This document shows, in pieces, positions 61,088 to 64,000 of a DNA stretch of 64,000 nucleotides (its first letter is position 1; every line of letters begins with the position of its first letter). A program made the position numbers and the translations under genes. Origin of the DNA: Paulinella micropora (lineage: Eukaryota; Cercozoa; Imbricatea; Euglyphida); contig BJOX01000372.1 of NCBI GenBank assembly GCA_009731375.1, positions 182,891-246,890 on the forward strand. Reading direction: 5' to 3'. Below the pieces are notes generated by a model. The model did not search any database, was not told the DNA's origin, and saw nothing but the letters and a program-made list of their open reading frames with translations.

Positions 61088-61355
61088 GGACACCGTGATA
61101 GCCCAGTGGTCAAGTTCTACCATCTGGGCCCTGTCGCCAGTTCGATTCCCGTCGGTGCCACCAGTATTTTCATTGAACATACCGGTCTATTTCTGGACCA
61201 GTATTTTCATTGAACATACCGGCCCGTCTGGAAGTGTTGGAACTGCCCTTGCGGGGGTGTCATTAGAGCTTATCGTCAATTCTTCGTACTCCCCTCACGG
61301 GTGAGACGATGGAGGCGCATGTGCAGAAATGCATCAGCCATTGACAGAGAAGCAC

Positions 61356-61404
<49 letters not shown>
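61088..61404 (+). mobile_element. tRNA-derived SINE, copy 1
   Basis: The head GGACACCGTGATAGCCCAGT...GTTCGATTCCCGTCGGTGCC contains A-box (TAGCCCAGTGG) and B-box (GTTCGATTCC) promoter motifs. The body contains a tandem duplication of about 42 bp (CCAGTATTTTCATTGAACAT...) and ends GAGAAGCACTATT with an (ATT)n tail. It is about 317 bp including the tail. Confidence 0.8.
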
Positions 61405-61639
61405 GGCACCGCGATAGCCCAGTGGTTAAGGTCTACCATCTAGGACCTGTCGCCAGTTCGATTCCCGTCGGTGCCAGTATTTTCAAAGGATATTTTCTAA
61501 GTATTGGTCTGTCTGGAAGGCTTGGAGCTGCCTTGCGGGGGTGTCAGTAGAGCCTATCGTCAAATCTTCGTACTCCCCTCGCGGGTGAGACGATCGAGGC
61601 ACATGTGCAGAAATGCATTCGCCAATGACTGAGAAGCAC

Positions 61640-61672
<33 letters not shown>
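61405..61672 (+). mobile_element. tRNA-derived SINE, copy 2
   Basis: The head at 61405-61476 is a 72-nt tRNA-like unit. GGCACCG pairs perfectly with CGGTGCC (7-bp acceptor stem), and GGTCT/GGACC forms a 5-bp anticodon stem. The A box TAGCCCAGTGG and B box GTTCGATTCC are intact, but the T stem is mismatched, so this is SINE rather than a working tRNA gene. The body lacks the 42-bp duplication of copy 1. Tail (ATT)n. Confidence 0.82.
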
Positions 61673-61674
<2 letters not shown>

Positions 61675-61697
61675 TCATATATATAAATATGTAAATG

Positions 61698-61763
<66 letters not shown>

Positions 61764-61770
61764 ACCTTTC
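61673..61770. repeat. (AT)n repeat
   Basis: About 75 bp of AT dinucleotide with AT-rich flanks, between the SINE pair and the third LINE module. Confidence 0.85.
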
Positions 61771-62105
61771 TATGTCATTTCATTTTCACTTTTATTTCTT
61801 CTTTATTTGATTTTTATTTTATATTAATACTTATAATATATTTTTATTTTATTTTAATATTTTTAATAATCTAATTTTCATTATTATTAATAATTTGAGA
61901 AGTAGGTCACCATCTAGTTAAATCAATAGCTCTTGAGCTAACGATTTGTATGGATGACCAGAGGTTAAATTTCTTAGCTTCATTAAATCGAAGGCCTAGG
62001 CCTAGTAGTAGTAGTAGTAGTAGTTGTAGTAGTAGTAGTAGTAGTAGTAGTATAGTGGCAGTAGTAGTAGTAGTTGTAGTACTAGTAGTAGTAGTAGTAG
62101 TAGTA
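61771..62105 (+). promoter_or_regulatory. LINE 5' UTR (module copy 3) plus (AGT)n
   Basis: T-rich leader, the shared module (GGTCACCATCTAG...AGGCCTAGGCCT), and about 95 bp of AGT repeats, directly upstream of an intact LINE ORF1. Its position identifies the module as the LINE 5' untranslated and probably promoter region. Confidence 0.65.
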
Positions 62106-62130
62106 GACGGGAAATTATTCAAGAAGCATC

Positions 62131-63279
62131 ATGTCCTCCCAGAAGAGAGCAAAACCATCAACACCATCAAGAGCAAACACCTCAGAGAATGACAACAACA
62201 ACAACATACCAGCGAAACATGCTCGAATTGAATCCACCGAAAAATTTTTCGGAAAACTCAGCAAAACAACCGAGGAAACTGAAAAACAAGACGGCAACGG
62301 AAACGCGCCAAAAACGATGGAAGAAAAAATGGATGAAATGCTGAAAAAAATGCATGACATGACCATGAAGCTGCTGCAATGTGAGGCAAAAGTTGAAAGC
62401 CTAACGAGAGAACTCAAAGAGGAACGAGATCGAAACAGGTTTTCCTCCAACAACAGCACCACCTCACACATGAGCACACCCCAGTCCATGCAATCTTCCA
62501 GTGCATCCTCATCACACAGCAACAACAACAACACACTTCAAGGCAGCTGGAAACAACCCTTTAATCTCGCAAACAGCAATTTGCATGAAAGTTTCCCGTT
62601 ACATAAAAGGGAAGAACCACCGGTAGTACTCCCAAACAACGAATCTTTGGACACCGCGATAATCACCGGAATTCCATATGATTCCAAAGAAACTCAAAAA
62701 CAAACTCAGAAAATAGTAACAGCTTTAATGAAAGCGAAAGGTATGGACTGTAAGGATGGTGACATATTACTTTGCAAAAGAATGATCTCGGACCATGCAG
62801 CAAAGATGTACAACCCGGAAACAGCAAAAACCACGCCTGCGATAAAAGTCCGGTTTGCAAGTAATCAGCTGAAGAAAAATTTCGTCCGGTACGATAAATC
62901 TTCGCATCCCCAGCACAAGCAAATCTCGCAAATCACGCCACGCTTGCAGAATTACACGGGTAAAGATTACCACATCATGTGTAAAGAGAGCTTGTCACCT
63001 GAAACACGCAAACTCCTTGACCACACAAAGCAACTCATGAAGGACTACCCAAATTTCGTGGCAGCAGTGTGGACCACAGATGGTGAGATATATCTACGCC
63101 CACGAGAGAGTGAGAACAGATTTAAGATCCAACGCTTGACTCATATTCGATACTTGAAGAACCACTTCAAGAACTGTGAGTCAGACCACTCATCTGCCTC
63201 CCCAAGGACCAACAGGTCAGGAAATACAACCATGTCTAGTTCCAGTTCGACGTTCCCTGCCAGTGAGGCACCGCAGTAA
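62131..63279 (+). CDS. LINE ORF1 protein
   Basis: The 382-codon frame starts at ATG 62131. The N-terminus is Asn/Ser/Lys-rich. Residues about 65-105 are a predicted coiled coil (MEEKMDEMLKKMHDMTMKLL...AKVESLTRELKEERD), then a Ser/Asn-rich linker. Residues about 170-350 form a folded part with LDTAIITGIPYDS, PAIKVRFASNQLKKNF and LSPETRKLLDHTKQLMKDYP. The segment VAAVWTTDGEIYLRPRESEN resembles the C-terminal domain of CR1-type ORF1 proteins related to baculoviral FP protein. It would act as a nucleic-acid-binding chaperone of the element RNA. The stop at 63277-63279 precedes ORF2 by three bases. Confidence 0.8.
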   Translation: MSSQKRAKPSTPSRANTSENDNNNNIPAKHARIESTEKFFGKLSKTTEETEKQDGNGNAPKTMEEKMDEMLKKMHDMTMKLLQCEAKVESLTRELKEERDRNRFSSNNSTTSHMSTPQSMQSSSASSSHSNNNNTLQGSWKQPFNLANSNLHESFPLHKREEPPVVLPNNESLDTAIITGIPYDSKETQKQTQKIVTALMKAKGMDCKDGDILLCKRMISDHAAKMYNPETAKTTPAIKVRFASNQLKKNFVRYDKSSHPQHKQISQITPRLQNYTGKDYHIMCKESLSPETRKLLDHTKQLMKDYPNFVAAVWTTDGEIYLRPRESENRFKIQRLTHIRYLKNHFKNCESDHSSASPRTNRSGNTTMSSSSSTFPASEAPQ

Positions 63280-63282
63280 GCC

Positions 63283-64000
63283 ATGAGCTCCTTATTACAG
63301 CCCAACCCCCTACCCCTGGAACACCTACCAGAACAGACTCAACCCAATTGCAACAATGCACCACACCCACCAGCACAAATCATACACCCACACCTCACAT
63401 CTCTTCCCCCCAAGGTAAACAAACACTTCTCTATATATCATACGAATATCCGTGGTATAACAGGAAGCCACCAAACCCTACTTAACCATCTATCCAACCC
63501 TGACTGCACTCACTTCATCCCAGACATTATATCACTTACGGAATCAAAAATAACACCAGGTACACCACACACTCACTTCCCAATCCCAACATACACATCC
63601 TATCATACCACAGATGTGTCGGTCTACTATAAAAACGATATGCACATCACAATCTCTGAATCTAAAATCTCAAAAGCCTCTGGCGTAATCATGCAGATAC
63701 ACAGCACAGAACATAAAAATAATCCAATCCACACCATATTCCATATCTACAAAAGACCACTCTCACAATCCTACGACTGCGCTTTCTTCCAAGAGCTCCA
63801 AAACTACATGCAAGGTATCCTCTCTGCCTCCCCACACACGAGCATCACGATTGTTGGTGACCTTAACCTTGATCTCTTGCGCCCTACAAAACAGGTATGT
63901 GACTTCCTTGCAATCAACAACCTCTTCACCACAATCAAAAATCCCACCCGCAAAGCAAAGAGCCATACATTGCTTGATGTTATATTAACGACACTCACCT
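63283..64000 (+). CDS. LINE ORF2 endonuclease, 5' part (runs off window)
   Basis: ATG at 63283 opens a frame with no stop to the window end (239 codons). It has the pattern of an AP-like LINE endonuclease: FSIYHTNIRGI near residue 61, IISLTESKI (metal-binding Glu), TSITIVGDLNLDLL (GDxN motif) and SHTLLDVILTT (the SxxLD motif). Reverse transcriptase would follow outside the window. ORF1 and ORF2 are separated by only three bases, suggesting reinitiation or coupling. No defects are visible in this part, so the element may be recently active. Confidence 0.8.
   Translation, partial: MSSLLQPNPLPLEHLPEQTQPNCNNAPHPPAQIIHPHLTSLPPKVNKHFSIYHTNIRGITGSHQTLLNHLSNPDCTHFIPDIISLTESKITPGTPHTHFPIPTYTSYHTTDVSVYYKNDMHITISESKISKASGVIMQIHSTEHKNNPIHTIFHIYKRPLSQSYDCAFFQELQNYMQGILSASPHTSITIVGDLNLDLLRPTKQVCDFLAINNLFTTIKNPTRKAKSHTLLDVILTTLT

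Noticed and set aside
61405-61476. Functional tRNA gene
   Set aside because: The acceptor and anticodon stems are good, but the T stem is mismatched, the anticodon loop is eight bases, and the unit continues into a SINE body with an (ATT)n tail present in two copies.

Overview
The window is nuclear DNA of a microsatellite-rich eukaryote. The evidence is GT-AG introns, LTR retrotransposons with gag, protease, reverse transcriptase, RNase H and integrase, a CR1/L2/Jockey-like LINE, a tRNA-derived SINE pair, and thousands of bases of 2-6 bp repeats. The species cannot be named from sequence alone. A free-living protist or alga is my best guess (a chromerid-like alga would fit the Glu/Arg-rich coiled coils and simple repeats), held weakly. 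All six N gaps fall in or beside repetitive sequence, five of them against a G or C homopolymer, so some repeat lengths are unreliable.

Region 1 (about 0.25-20.3 kb, + strand) is the most unusual part. A 2,245-codon Glu/Arg/Lys coiled-coil reading frame (769-7506) has no ATG at its head and is flanked by splice-site-like sequence. Downstream, small islands of non-simple sequence are separated by stretches made almost wholly of microsatellite (TTTA, TATATG, AGT, AT, TATG, CT, CATA, TTATC, CA). Nearly every island is bounded by AG on the left and GT on the right. When the islands are read as exons, the codon phase left by one is the phase needed by the next along most of the locus. The series ends in a phase-0 terminal exon with a TAA at 20329-20331. 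Several islands are tandemly multiplied exon-plus-intron units: a 60-nt unit in about 24 copies, an acidic EEQ unit, an ACGCCAACTAAACAAG unit and a 21-nt QLKLPP unit. I read this as one very large gene whose introns are microsatellites and whose exons have multiplied by tandem duplication.

Region 2 (21.5-39.5 kb) is retroelement-derived. Three copies of a roughly 640-bp repeat (21.5, 25.8 and 39.3 kb, the last with an internal deletion) lie in one orientation. Between the first two are gag-like frames on the + strand. Between the last two is a long, frameshifted Ty3/gypsy-like element on the - strand (27.07-38.95 kb) with zinc knuckle, DTG protease, YIDD reverse transcriptase, RNase H and D,D35E integrase. 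About 5 kb of extra coding sequence separates its protease from its reverse transcriptase.

Region 3 (39.5-47.4 kb) is mostly non-coding, with simple repeats, gaps and a decayed copia gag. It holds two further exon pairs, one of which (41.06-41.74 kb) again has a pure microsatellite intron.

Region 4 (47.40-57.00 kb) is a complete but disabled Ty1/copia element with two LTRs of about 348 bp. Gag carries CCCH and CCHC fingers and is followed by a DSG protease. A 2.6-kb block holding integrase and reverse transcriptase is inverted relative to the rest, and RNase H returns to the + strand. Tandem duplications of 107 bp and 20 bp break the frame in gag and integrase.

Region 5 (57-64 kb) holds an array based on the palindrome AATGCTAGCATT, a long AGT array, three copies of a LINE 5' module each joined to AGT repeats, a broken LINE ORF2, two SINEs with ATT tails, and an apparently intact LINE. 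That LINE has ORF1 at 62131-63279 and an ORF2 endonuclease running off the window end.
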